DNA of 64,000 bases from Hyparrhenia diplandra. Taxonomy: Eukaryota; Streptophyta; Magnoliopsida; Poales; Poaceae. A program made the translations under genes and the position numbers. This document shows positions 35,286 to 47,107 of the stretch, one piece after another. The stretch is taken from assembly GCA_015847255.1 (NCBI GenBank), contig JADLZK010001339.1, positions 186,001-250,000 of the forward strand, in the 5' to 3' direction. The stretch's first letter is position 1. Every line of letters starts with the position of its first letter. The notes under the pieces were generated by a model, which did no database searches, was not told the DNA's origin, and saw nothing but the letters and a program-made list of their open reading frames with translations.

Positions 35286-35680
35286 ATCTCCCCAACGGTC
35301 GATTGAATCGGAGCGGCGACTAGAGGGCGGCGAGCATGGATCCCCGGTGAAGGCGGCGAGCGCGCCCCCGGGCGAGGCCGGGCGAGCGGAGGGCAAGCGG
35401 AGGTTGGCGTGCTTGGATCCCCGGCGAGCACGGCAAGCGGGCGGCGGGCGAGCCCGACAAGCGGTGGGAGAGGGCGACAAGCGAGGGCGGCAGCGGGCTT
35501 TGATCCCCGTCGAGCACCGCAAGCGGAGGGCGGCGGCGGGCGCGCGCGGCAAGCCGAGGGCTGCGAGCAAGCGCGCCAAGCACGGCGGGCGAGGGCGGCA
35601 AGCGGAGGGCGGCGACCGCACGCGGCGTCAAACGAGGGCGAGCACGGCGGGCGCGACGGCGAGACATCCCGCCCAAAGAC
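35286..35680. repeat. GC-rich imperfect repeat block
   Basis: Units resembling TGGATCCCCGGCGAGCACGG and GGCAAGCGGAGGGCGGCG recur with much variation. It keeps several frames open on both strands by composition alone. It may be the leader or promoter of the captured gene downstream. Confidence 0.6.
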
Positions 35681-35683
35681 AGA

Positions 35684-36504
35684 TTGCATCAGGTTGGTAG
35701 GTCGTCGGTGCCGCCGCGATTCCCGCCCCCGTCCTCTTCAATTTGTTCAGCCGGTGCCACTATCATAGTTCCATCCATGGTCGCGGTGGCGCCCCATGCC
35801 CCCTCTCCGTTCCCTTTCAATGTCCGTCAATCCAATGTAGTTGCCGTTGCAGTAGTTAATCAATCAATGTCTGTCCATCGGGGTTATGTCGCAGGGCCTC
35901 ATCATGTTCGCTGCTTTCGGCAGTCAGTCATGGCTAGGGATGTAAAACCCAGACCCGGTGCCATGGTAGCTGCAACACCTCTGGCAAATGTTGTCGATCC
36001 AGAGGCGCCGATCGATGAAGTAAGCGAGTTGCCGTTGATAATCGTGTGCCTGAGAATGCGAGGACGTGAGAGTGTTTCTTTGCCACCACCACGCAATCTA
36101 AATATAACAATGGAAAGAGATACTTCAAGTGTCCCGGGAAGAACTATGTGAGTGCAAAGTGGTTCAATTAGAATACCCCAATTTTGAGTCTTGTTTGCCC
36201 AAATCTCATTGCTTTTGGTTGGAATTTGTTTGCGGGGCAAATGTGGTAGCTATTGGTTTGAGGAAGAATATGTGGTCTTCCTTGGTGACCATGGATATCT
36301 ACCATTAGCTTCGACAACCACGTAAGTTTCGAGGTCGTGGGAAAACTTGATGACTTAGAGCAAAACCTGAACAAGCTGAAGGAAATTGTAGGGAACAACA
36401 AGGAAGGCATGGGAAGTTGCATTTGTCTTGTGTGTGGATGTGTGAATGTAACACTATTCCTGTTGTTGGCCATTTTCTTGGTTGTATTTGTTCTGTTGAA
36501 GTAG
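35684..36504 (+). pseudogene. Captured GRF-type zinc-finger gene fragment (candidate)
   Basis: A plus-strand frame from 35684 leads into a GRF-like zinc-finger region: VCLRMRGRESVS, then one base out of frame NNGKRYFKCPGKNY (about 36106-36147) before a GTGAGT donor, then YWFEEEYVVFL (about 36250). A final block at 36313-36504 has a coiled-coil stretch (GKLDDLEQNLNKLKEIVG) followed by a hydrophobic tail of about 20 residues (VTLFLLLAIFLVVFVLLK) and a TAG. GRF finger, coiled coil and C-terminal membrane segment is an order found in small grass GRF proteins. None of this is a transposase, so it may be host sequence captured by the CACTA. The frameshift indicates decay. Confidence 0.45.
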
Positions 36505-37186
36505 GTAATATTGTGGATGTAACACTATTCCTATATGTGGTCGTGTTGAAGAACATGTTGTATTGAACCCGTTGGTATGAAATGTGGGCCTTTGTGCTCT
36601 TGGACATCTCTGTGTAAGTTGTGCATTGCTGCAATGTTGGAAATGAGGATCCCTTTTACTTATGATGATTTATTTGTGTTCGATGAAATTTTGGACATCT
36701 CCAAATTGGCGGCATGTATATATAGCTTGCAGCCTATACATTTTGTGACAAATGTAGACACTACATGACAAAATATGGGCATTGTGTGACAACGGCAATT
36801 GTCATGAAATCACAAAAATATGGGCAGTTCAACATCATTGATACAAATCGTACCTCGTCTTCTCACATAAATAATACAAATCACAGAAATCTGGGCATCA
36901 TTGCAAATAAGGTCTTACAAGTTCATAATGTGAAAATGCAGTAGCATGAATCAAATGTAACAAAATCAATAATAGAATAATTCATGCTTCAAAAATCTCT
37001 AGAAATGCAATGGTCAGTCAACGTCACTTTGTCTTCTTCTCCGAAATGTTGTCTTCTTACGGACTATGGTACTCAAGGAAGGTCTCATCTTCATCTTCAT
37101 CTTCAACTTCATCTTCACCTATGCGGGCTGCTTCACCATCTTGAGTTGTCTGTTTTCTTCGACGTATGATCTCAACGAGATCTCTA
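36505..37186. other. CACTA internal spacer
   Basis: No supported gene. Contains further TGTGACAA and TCACAAAAATATGGGCA-type short repeats (36740-36900), like those at the element ends. Confidence 0.5.
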
Positions 37187-40100
37187 CTAATTGGGCTGCT
37201 GGTTCATTCTCCATGTGCAACAAATCCATATCGGGATGAATGTCTCTCTTTGCACCATCGTAGATGAAATATGCTCCTCTTGGTATGCCTCCTGACATCT
37301 CATCTGTATTTGTTCATGGATTGGTTGGTTTGTGTTAGACTCTTCTACATCAAATATGTGTCGGTGGCCAAATTCTTGTAGCACTCGCCAATTTGGACCA
37401 AACTTTGTATCCTCCAAGAAAAAGACTTGTGAAACATCTATGGCCATAATGAAAGGATCATTCTTATACCATCGGCCTTGGATGTTTATGCTCTTGAAGA
37501 AACCATCATCCTTCATCCGGTATGTCTTTCCCTCAAGATTGTACCATTCACATCGTAGTAAGATAACAGTTCTATTTCCTTTGGTGTTTTTAGGGTAACT
37601 CAACTCAATAATATCTGTGATTGACCCATAGAAGTCAACTGTCTCATCATTGTCTTCATTGTGATTGTCTTCACTGTGAGTACCGGCAGCCCTAATGGAA
37701 GAGTTCTGTGTCTTTCTGTGTTCATCACGAGCCATAGTGTTGTACCGTACCCCATTGATTATGCAGGATGTGTACGAACGCACACGCCTATCCGGGCGGC
37801 ATGCTAGTGAGTACAAGTCTTCATCAACATGTGTTGTGCCATCATATTTCAATTTGGTAATCTGCAGGTTGAAAACATACAAAATTAGTGAGTTTGGAAA
37901 CGTATAATGTCATAAATTATGAAGTCATGTTTCAGAGGCACACACATGATCCTCGAACCATGTAGCGAAATGTGTTGACATCATTTTTGCAACATCGTTG
38001 ACCTCTTGTTGTTGTAATTCTGCCTTATACAAGCTGCAAAGGAAGAAGAAAATTAGTTTCTTGTGACCTGTCATTGACATCATAAATTATGAAGTCATGT
38101 TGCAGTAACTACTCACTCTCTGTATTCTTCAATCTCTTCACAGTTATTTAGAAAGAACCAAACCATAGAGTCATAGTCTTTGTCTTCATAATGAAGTTCT
38201 GAAGCACCCAACAGGTTAATATGATGATCAAAAATACAGTAACCATCAGGTGTGATGTTCTGTTCTCCATCTAAGTTTCTTTCAGGCCTAGTGAACCTAC
38301 TAATGATGTCACTGAAATATGTTGAGCAGTTGGTCATACACTCATAGGCGTGTATGCCCTCGCAATAGATCCTTCAGGTCTTGCTTGATTGCGTACAAAG
38401 CGCTTAAAGGTGCCCAATCTTCTCTCAATCGGATACATCCATCCATACTGCACCGGCCCCCTAAGAAGTGCCTCATCAGGCAAGTGTATCGCTAGGTGAA
38501 CCATAACATCAAAGAATGCTGGAGGATAAATTTTCTCGAGCTTGCAGAGGATTAGCACAATATCTTTTTTCATTTGGTGTAGTGCATCAACCTTTAGAGT
38601 TTTGGAGCAAAGTTGTCTAAAAAACCTACCTAATTCAGCAATTACTTCATATAAGTCTTTGCGCACCAAACCACGAAGGCCAGCCGGTAAAATACGCTGC
38701 AACATTATATGACAGTCATGTGTTTTCAGCCCATGCATTGATCCTGCTCCCTCCATATTGACACATCTTGATATATTGGATGCATAGCCATCTGGAAACT
38801 TAACATTGCTCACAAATTGCAAGAACTTCTTCTTGTCTTCTGGTTTTAGAACATAACAAGCTCTTGGCTTTGATGATGAACTACCACTGTCATCTAGCAA
38901 ATGAAGCTCTTTGTGTATACCTCTGTCTTCCAAATCAAGTCTAGCAGCGATGGTGTCCTTTGTCTTGTTTGGAATATTAAGTAGAGTATACAAAATTGCT
39001 TCACATATGTTCTTCTCTATGCGCATAACATCAAGGTTGTACTGTAGCTTCAGTTTTGACCAGTATGGTAAATCATACAGGCTAACCTTCAGATGCCATA
39101 CTGGTTCATTCTCATTACGACGTCGTTTTCTTGATTTTGGCTTATCTGGATTCTTGCCTGGCACATAGGAAATTTCTTCCAACCTTGCCATTACCTCATC
39201 AAGCACTAAATTTCCTTGGCTTTTCTCTTTTTTCATGCTTGCCATTGAAAGATTTGTTTGTCCTCCAAGCATGGTCTAAAGGGAGGAAACGTCTGTTGCT
39301 CAAGAAAGCAATTTTGTTTCTAAGACATTCAGAGCATGGATTCTCATCACAGTGCACACATGCGAAGTAACCACTTGTCGTTCGCGGACATGGTGCGTAA
39401 TGCGGGGTAGTCATGGATTGCCCACAGAATTCTTTGCACGCGCAGTGAAGTCTTTGCCTTCAAGCGCATCATAAGTTCTTACACCCTCCCAAAGCTTTAT
39501 CAAGTCTGCTATCAAAGGCTGCAAGAACACATGGAAATCTTTGCCTGGTGATTTTTTGCCTGGAATTAGTAAGGAAAGCATATAATTAGATTGGTCCATA
39601 CACATCCATGGTGGAAAATTGTATGGTATCACTATCACCGGCCATATCTTTGTATGAATTGCTCATCGACCAAATGGGTTAAATCCATCAGTAGCAATGG
39701 CTAGCCTCAAACTACGGGGATCATCTGCAAAAGACTTGTAAGTCTCATCAAAATCTTTCCAAGCTTCCCCATCGCCAGGATGCCTCATTTCATTCTCAAG
39801 CGATACCCTGTTTTCCTTGTGCCATCTTGCATACCGTGCTCATTTGCTTTGAGATGAAAAACCTTTGAAGGCGTGGAATTAGTGGGAAGTAACGGAGGAC
39901 CTTGTGAGGAACTTTTCTTTTCGCCATCTTTGTTCACTTTCCATCTTGTCAAGCCACATACCGGGCAATTTTGATCATTTTTATGGTCCCCCGAATAAGG
40001 CACAATCATATTTGCACACATCAATAGAAACATATCCAAAACCAAGCTTCTTCAGCAGAGCTTTCATTTCCATATAGGACTTAGGAAGTCCGGGCACATT

Positions 40101-40683
40101 CTTCAAAGATGAAGACAACAACTGAAGCATAGCATCAAAGCCAGATGTTGTTATCCGATTGTACACTTTTATATGCAACAGTTTAAACATGAACGACAGT
40201 CTACACTCCTCGGTGCAACTTTGGATAAAGTTCCCGCTTTGCCTCTTCCATGATTTGTTTATATAAGTTACCACCGAAGCCATGGCTTCTTTGCATCATG
40301 CAAATCTTGAATTAACCCTTGAACTCCCCCTAGCACCGTCATGTAAGACATCATCAGCTTGTCCTTCCATATCAAGTGGTTCCTGCTCATTTCCCTCCCA
40401 AGACATATCCTCCGGTGCAACATGTTCTCCATCTTCATCTTGTCCACAAACATCCTCTCCATGCTCAAACCACCTAGTATAGCACCTAGACATGCCATTG
40501 ATTTCGATATCCTCTTGTACATCATCTTGAATTTTCTCTTTCCGGTTCAAGCATTTTCGGCATGGGCACTTGATCTTCATCATGCACTATATCTACCTTT
40601 GACATGGTCCATGAATTGCTGAACACCTTTCATAAACTCTGGCGAAAATGGTTTATTTGTTATAGATCCAAACTTCTATCCAT
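37187..40683 (-). pseudogene. TNP2/TNPD-like CACTA transposase
   Basis: Coding blocks on the minus strand, 5' to 3'. Near 40683-40570 is an N-terminal segment (PEFMKGVQQFMDHVKG), then KCPCRKC and DEDGEH (40583-40296), matching the zinc-binding N-terminus of TNP2 proteins. Next come KLLHIKVYNRI and PKSYMEMKALLKKLG (about 40200-40060) and CPVCGLTRWK (about 39970). The Transposase_21 core follows (RHPGDGEAWKDFD, LAIATDGFNPFG, IPYNFPPWMCMD; 39790-39590), then DUF4218 (38700-38340; IYPPAFFDVMVHLAIHLPDE, GWMYPIERRLGTFKRFVR) and DUF4216 (37560-37330; DPFIMAIDVSQVFFLED). Frameshifts or stops near 40300, 40045, 39660 and 39410 break it. Some breaks coincide with plausible introns, for example 38100 to 38050 and 37940 to 37870. 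Confidence 0.85.
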
Positions 40684-40859
40684 GTTGACTGCGCACAAGT
40701 TTAGGTGCCAAAACAATTAAAATTGGACATGGTAGGGCGGTGACATGCACAAGTTTAGCTCTTCTATCCATGGTAGACAATTTTCTAGATAAAATTGCAA
40801 TACCTTTTTGCTGAAATTAGTAGGCTAATTAGCCTTACGCCTTTAGCCATCATTTGGAG

Positions 40860-41290
40860 CTTGGTGGCCGGGGACGACGGCACCTCGGGCGGTGGCGGCC
40901 TTTAGGGCGGCAAGGATTTGAGCAGCAACTGCGGTGGCCGGCGAGGAAGAAGCAGCTTAGGCCGACGAGCATCTCGGGACGGCGGCGGCGAGCAGGTCGG
41001 CCGGCGAGCATCTCAGGCGGCGAGCGGATCATCGGGCCAGCGAGCATCTCAGCCGCCGGCGGCGGCTCGGGCGGCGGCGCGGCTGAAAGCGTGGTGGCCG
41101 GGCGAGTAGATCGGGCTACCACCGTTATTGCCGTGGCGCGATGCCGTGGAGCAGGTCGGATGGGGTGGCCGGCGAGGAAGCAGGTTAGGTGGATGGGAGA
41201 TGCACCGGAGGTGGGGACTTGGGCCGGTGATGCCTTGGCCGGGCGAGAAGCTGAAGCCCCGGCGTCGTTGGTGTGGCTAGGTGGAGTGAG
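40860..41290. repeat. GC-rich imperfect repeats between divergent CACTA genes
   Basis: Repeats of the form GGCCGGCGAGCATCTCGGGC. They lie upstream of the TNP2-like start in the intergenic region, as a leader or promoter would. Frames on both strands are open by composition. Confidence 0.55.
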
Positions 41291-43295
41291 CATGTGGCCG
41301 GGAGAGCTGCGACTGACTGTTTTTTTAACTCGGAATTATGTGTGTCCAAAGTTCCTGGCCTGTATCAATGACAGGTGGGCCCAACAGCAAGTCTGGCCTG
41401 TATCAACGAGTTCATGTTCTAGTCATCATTTGTTTTTTTAATTCATAGCACAAAATTGTAACAAGTTTTTCTCACACATACTTACTCGAAATGCGATGCT
41501 TTTTTTTTCTAAATTTTTGTAAAATTATGATCTATCAATAAATTGCATTAATTTTCAAAAATTTCATGAAACACAACATTTGGACAAATCTAATTTTGAA
41601 TTTTAAAAAAAACTTACAATTTTGGACCATATTTTGGGACTCCAAATGAGTTCGAACATGAAACACATGAATACAAAGTTTGAAAAACTCAATCATATCT
41701 ACATTTTTATTTAGGTTGTTTGTCCATCCGAGAAAGTGATCATAACTTTGTTCTCAAATCTTACTCATCCATCCTCATAGTTAGGAGACCATGAGAGGGA
41801 TGAGTTGATCATCCTTTGTTAGGAGAGTACAAGTTATGATCGGTGTCTCGGTTGAAAAAAGTGGCCAAAATGTGATTTGTAGATCTCAATGAGTGGATCA
41901 TTTCATGTATTCAACACTTTTTCGTTCCAAATTATTTAGCACCCCAATTTTTGGTCTTTAGTTTAAAATTTGTAAAATTCAAAATTCAAACACTCAAAAC
42001 AAAGTCAATTGGAAAAATGACAAATATACAAGCTGGTAGATCTCGATGTGGGGAAGATTTTTGTTTCTTACCAAATTTCATTTTGAAATCATTTGCTACC
42101 CCAAAAATGCAATCAAAAATCCTATTACTAATAATCAGACTTTGCCACTTGGGGGCCACCGCGCCGAGTAAAAAATTTCACCAACCTAACCCATCGCACT
42201 CCCGCCCGGGACACGCCACCGACAGGCGGGGTGGGCCCAACACTCGATCCCGCTCGAGGCCACACCAAAATTTCCCTTGCCTTATCCTCTCCCCGCACTC
42301 ACCCCTCCCCTCTCTCGGTCTCCTCCCTCGGCTCACTCCACACCTAAACCTAGCCGCCGCCGCCGCCGCACCTCCGCACCGCCCCCATCCAGCCATCCCG
42401 CCGCCACCGCATCCACCGCAACCAGCCATCCCGGAGCCACCGCATCCGCCGCATCCACCGCATCCCCCACCTAAACCTAGCCATCCTGCATCCATCCATC
42501 CCGCCGCACCCACCGCATCCACCGCACCGACTCCGTCGCCTCCTCCTGTCCTGCTACTTAGCGGCGCCAAGCACCGACGCCGAAGGAAGGCCGCATCCAC
42601 CACGGCGCCGACGACCATGGAGTACTAGGCCGAAGGGAGGCCGGAGGCCGGCGCCGCATCCTTCGACGACACCTGAGGCCATAGCAGCCGCTTCGAGGCC
42701 GCATCCACCACGGCCCTGGACTGCTTCTTCCCCGGACTCCATTCACTAAGTAAAGGTATCATCCTCTCCCACAATCTCTAGGAGCAATGACATGACTGAA
42801 TCCCGTAGTGATTCATTGTTGGGGCAACTTTTTTTGGGTGACCTTCGTAGATTCAGTTTGATAGGAATGAGGGAATGTTGAAGATGTATGCATGAATGGA
42901 TTGCCTATTGAGGCACTGATTGCCTATTGAGGCCCTGGACTTTGCCACCTTTTGTTCTTGCTATGATTGGTATTGCTACTGACCATGTGTTTCTGGACTT
43001 GTGGAACACATCCACGATCGAGGAATAGACCTTTGCTCTGACTAGGATTTGTAGGGGCAGCTTAAGAATGTTTCTAGGGACATTTTCTCCGATCCAACCG
43101 GTCTGTTTGCATCTGTAGTTATTTGTATGAGTTGTTATGTTGTCATCGGTAGTTATTTCGTATACCATTTTATGCGTCATTTTGCCTTTTGTTCTTATCT
43201 CGATTTGTTAGTTTTGTTCCAACTCTTTTACGTAAAACTGAATCTAGTTTACGCTCTCTTCGCTTGATGAAACTAAGTATTACCGAAATGCCTAA
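41291..43295. other. CACTA spacer with Pro-codon-rich block
   Basis: AT-rich at 41320-42150. At 42280-42740 a CCGCATCCACCGCA-type low-complexity block could be a leader or first exon of the plus-strand TNPA-like gene, but no splice chain can be proven. No other gene is supported. Confidence 0.45.
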
Positions 43296-46194
43296 AACCC
43301 AAAGTATGAGCTGCAGAGGGATCAAAGGGTGAAACGAAACCAGGAATATTTTAGATCTCTGGGTGTTTCAATTTTATCTCAGGAAGTTAGCAATGCTTTT
43401 TTGGAAAAGCAAAAGGGCAAAGGGGAGCCAGTAGTGGCTGACAACCCAGCTTCTGACAATGATTATGACCCAAATTCTGACATTGATAACCAATCTGACA
43501 GTGACGATGACTCAGATGATGACCTCGTTAATGAGGCTAATACTGAGGTGAGATGATTTGCTAGGCCAATTTACTAGTATCTCATCTATTTGAATCATGT
43601 ACTTCATTGTTGTCATTTAATGTACTTCACATTTGTTCCTTAATTGAGAAGATGCATGTTTCTCTTGGCAGGTAGGAGCGATGGTTCAGGGAACTCGCCC
43701 TAACCAGAAGAAGCAAAAGGCTGCTCAAATGGCGGCTGCAAACCAGCTGCCACCGTGCACGCCTACAAGACTGACTAGGCAACAGGCAGCCATGCATTCG
43801 CCTAGACGTCGTCCACCTATGCAAAGACCGCCCGTGCCTCAGCTGCCACCGTACACGCCTACAAGACTCACTAGGCAGCAGGCAGCCATGCATTCACCTG
43901 GACGTCGTCCACCTATGCAAAGACAACCCTTGCCTCCTAAGTTCAATACGAAAGCCAACCCTAAAGCTAATCCCACTTCCAGTCCCGGCAAATTGCAAGG
44001 CCACCCCAATACAAGCAACAGCCATACCACAGAGAATACAGACAATCAGCCTTCTACTCAAAACATCACCATGAGCGGTCCAGCCATGTCCCCCCCTGTT
44101 CCAAACACAAATGCAGCCATACCTACGCCTAGTGCAACCACTCAGCATAATACTCCTACTCCTACACATACTCCTACTCCTACTCCTACTCCTAGTTGTG
44201 TTAACCAGAATGTCCCTCTAGACACCTCGCCAGGTGTACAGAGCTCTAGGCAAAGTAATGACATCAATTACTCACATGAACAAGGTGATGCCGCTACTTC
44301 AGTGGGGCATACAAATGATGGAGAACCAGCTGGTGACTTAGTTCCAAGTAATAAATATGTTTTTCCAAACATTAATTTCTACCTTTAGTATCTACATTTC
44401 TGCCTACTATAATAACCCATTGTGCTTCTTATTTGCCAATGTAGGGGCACGAAGGAATGTCCGCAAGAAAACTGTGGGACATGGCTTAGAGAAGTTGATA
44501 AAAAAAGGGAACAGGCTGCCTATCCAAGTGGCTGAAGGGAAGAGAAGACCTGATGTCCCACTTCAGGCAGCGAAGTTGGCATCAGAAACTAGTGTTGTCC
44601 TTCGAGACCAACTGCCTATCTACACATCCTGGAAGACTTATGAAGAAACGGAGGGGAAGGCACAAGTACAAAAAGTGCTTGATAAAGTGGCGGTGAGACA
44701 ACTATTTCACTCCAATACTTTCTTCCATTACTAGCTCAACTACAGTGTACAAAACTGTGTCTAAGAAATTATTTGTGTGGTTGCAGACAAGGTTGGATGT
44801 CGATGTTACGAACGAGGGACCAAGCAAAGCAGCATGCACCGATATTGTCAAGAAGGCAGTAAGGCAGCATAGGTATCACATGAAGAGGAAGTACTTCGAC
44901 GAATCAAAGACAAAGGCACAGCTGTTAGCCAGACCTCCACCAAAGATGCAGAAAGAGTAGTGGCAGAATCTGCTAGATTACTGGTTTGACCCAAAGACTC
45001 AGGTCCATGCCCTCCATCATATGTTTTTCTTACTCTGCAATTTAAACTGTGTGCATGTGAATGAAAACTTTGTATTGCATTTCTGGTGCAGGACAAAAGT
45101 GAAAAGAATAAAGCAAACCGAGAACAAGTGCGCCTTCACCAAAGGACTGGATCTAGGTCCTATATTGCCAAGCGATACAGCCTGGTAATACATCATCTTT
45201 GAGCTCTTGTTATATTGAGAAATGACAACACATCATAGCTGCATATATTATTTACTAGTTGAACTTAAAAAATTGTTCATTCATATCTCTATGAATGTTC
45301 TGATTGAACCAGTGAAACAAGATGTATGCAGATTCATATTGAGAAAGAATAATCAGTATGAAGTGAGCAGATTCATATTGTGTCCAGATTATTGTGTTTT
45401 CTGATAATGACATATGTATGTGCACTGATGCACTGATGGCCTGTTGGATATGAGCAATTTTCTTCCTGTACATTATGTGGTCATTTTTTTCCCATATGTA
45501 TGTGCTTTCATGGCCTGTTGTTCCTTCAGTTCCTAAGTATTGAAAACTGTAAGTACATGTGTGCATCAAAGTAATTCAAGTTTTTTTGCCCAATTGCAGA
45601 GGCCTAAATACAATGACGTGGAACCAGATGCTATTGATTTCTTTGGAGAATGTATGACTAGTCCCATCAATGGTCGTACTCCTCTTGCTAATGAAATATA
45701 TGTAAGTTACAAAATGATTATATGCATGTACTGTACTCAAGTAATTGCCTACTTCAATACTGTTCTATGGCATTGCTATTAATTCCATTAATTTTGTGTA
45801 GGAACAAATGGTGGCAGAGAAGGAGAGAGAGCCAGAAGAAGGAGAAGCAGAGAAGTCTCCCACCAAGATTGTTGCTGAAAGTCTGAGCCATGTCAGTCGT
45901 TCATCCACCTTTCTTCCAAACATTGGTGTCACTCGCTCATCCAAGGCTGCCCCGTCAACGGCGGCAATAGAAGCACGACTGCAAGCTCAGTTTGAGGCAA
46001 CACTTCAAGCTGAAAGAGAGGAAGCTGCTAGGAAGCAGGAAGAGCTGCATGCGCAGCTTCAAGCTCAGAAAACCGCACTTGAGGAAAACCAGAATTTGCT
46101 GCGCCAGACCCAAGGCGAAGTGAAGGAGATGAGTAGCAGGTTTGAAGAGACTAATGCACTCCTGCGAGCTGTCCTGAAACTTCACAAAGATTGA
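43296..46194 (+). pseudogene. TNPA-like protein (Transposase_24), seven visible exons
   Basis: Exons with GT-AG borders and consistent phases: 43296-43547, 43672-44347, 44445-44692, 44787-45002, 45092-45184, 45600-45701, 45802-46194. Exon 1 has YELQRDQRVKRNQEYFRSLG and an Asp/Ser-rich acidic run. Exon 2 is Pro/Thr-rich with two near-identical segments (PPCTPTRLTRQQAAMHSP and PPYTPTRLTRQQAAMHSP) and a PTPTHTPTPTPTP tract. Exons 3-6 form the Transposase_24 domain (KKTVGHGLEKLI, RPDVPLQAAKLASE, YDVEPDAIDFF-like). Exon 7 ends in a long Gln/Glu coiled coil. In Spm-type elements this protein binds subterminal repeats. One in-frame TAG at 44958-44960 (expected Glu before WQNLLDYWFDP) is the only lesion found. 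The start codon lies in an upstream exon I could not fix. Confidence 0.82.
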
Positions 46195-46599
46195 GGTATG
46201 AATGCAGTTTCTGAGGATGAGGCCTTTGCCTTGGCTTTGTTTGTAGATGGAACTTGGTCAGAAAACTGTACATATGCTTGTCTGTTAATTTCCTCTAGTG
46301 GAACCTAGAACTATGTGGTGGATCCTAGAACTAAGTGGTCGAGCAACTATGCTAGAACTATGTGAAGTGTGTTGGAACTATGTGGTAAGTGTGTTGGAAC
46401 TATGTGGTTGGAACCTGTGAATTGTTTCTCTAATAGCATGATGGCTTGTCTATGTTTTATGCCTTGTGATGTCCATTCTGTGGAAGATGGCGGTTTGTGG
46501 ATTGTGATTGTGAATAACATATATACATGTGGATGGACAAAGAGGATTTGTATGATTTATGCCTGTGGATGATTGACTTGCCTGATATATGATCATATG

Positions 46600-47107
46600 G
46601 TGCTCTTATGAGCTGTGATGAGATCACTATGATGTCACTAAATATGCATGCCATGCTGGACACGACTGAGATAATCTGTGACACCAGCACCATCTTAAAA
46701 ATGTGCCTCAGCAACACGTAAACAAGACACTAATAACTTGTCACAAAAACTAAAGAACTATACATTACAGTTCATGTGGTCACAGAAAATCAGTCAACCA
46801 TGCCCCTGGACAGAGAATATGTGAAAATTGGTACATAGCGTGACACGTTGACTAACCAAAATGTGACACACAACCGCGTCATAGAAGATAACATTATGTG
46901 ACACGGGGGGGCATCATTTGTCACAAAAGGTATTGACATTTTGTGTATTTGAAACAAATATCGCCACGAGAAACATTTTGTGATGCTCATTATATGACGA
47001 CCACCGGCGTGGACGCGGCCTTTTCGTCATAATGAACTTTATATGACACTTTTTGTGCTTTACGTGACAATATTGAGTTGTCATACAATCAGAGAATTCT
47101 TGTAGTG
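46600..47107. repeat. CACTA right terminus and subterminal repeats
   Basis: Repeated TGTGACAC, TTGTCACAAAA, GCGTGACACG and GTGACAC motifs from about 46676 to 47070, then the terminal repeat. Composition mirrors the left end. Confidence 0.85.

Larger units (their letters stand above)
34937..47107. mobile_element. CACTA (En/Spm) transposon with TNP2- and TNPA-like genes
   Basis: Termini CACTACAAGAA (34937) and its complement TTCTTGTAGTG (ends 47107), flanked by the 3-bp duplication ATC (34934-34936, 47108-47110). Removing one ATC rejoins the RT frame of element E exactly. Length 12,171 bp. Contains subterminal TGACA-type repeats, a plus-strand captured-gene candidate, a minus-strand TNP2-like and a plus-strand TNPA-like gene transcribed away from each other. 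Both transposase genes carry lesions, so the copy is probably not autonomous. Confidence 0.95.

Noticed and set aside
35286..35700. Several long open frames on both strands
   Set aside because: Caused by a GC-rich imperfect repeat. All frames are open and the peptides are low complexity.
40850..41441. 195-codon plus and 147-codon minus frames
   Set aside because: Low-complexity Gly/Arg/Ala composition on both strands over a repeat block. No domain seen.
42178..42618. Gly/Cys-rich minus ORF
   Set aside because: Complement of a CCGCATCCACCGCA-type repeat, low complexity only.
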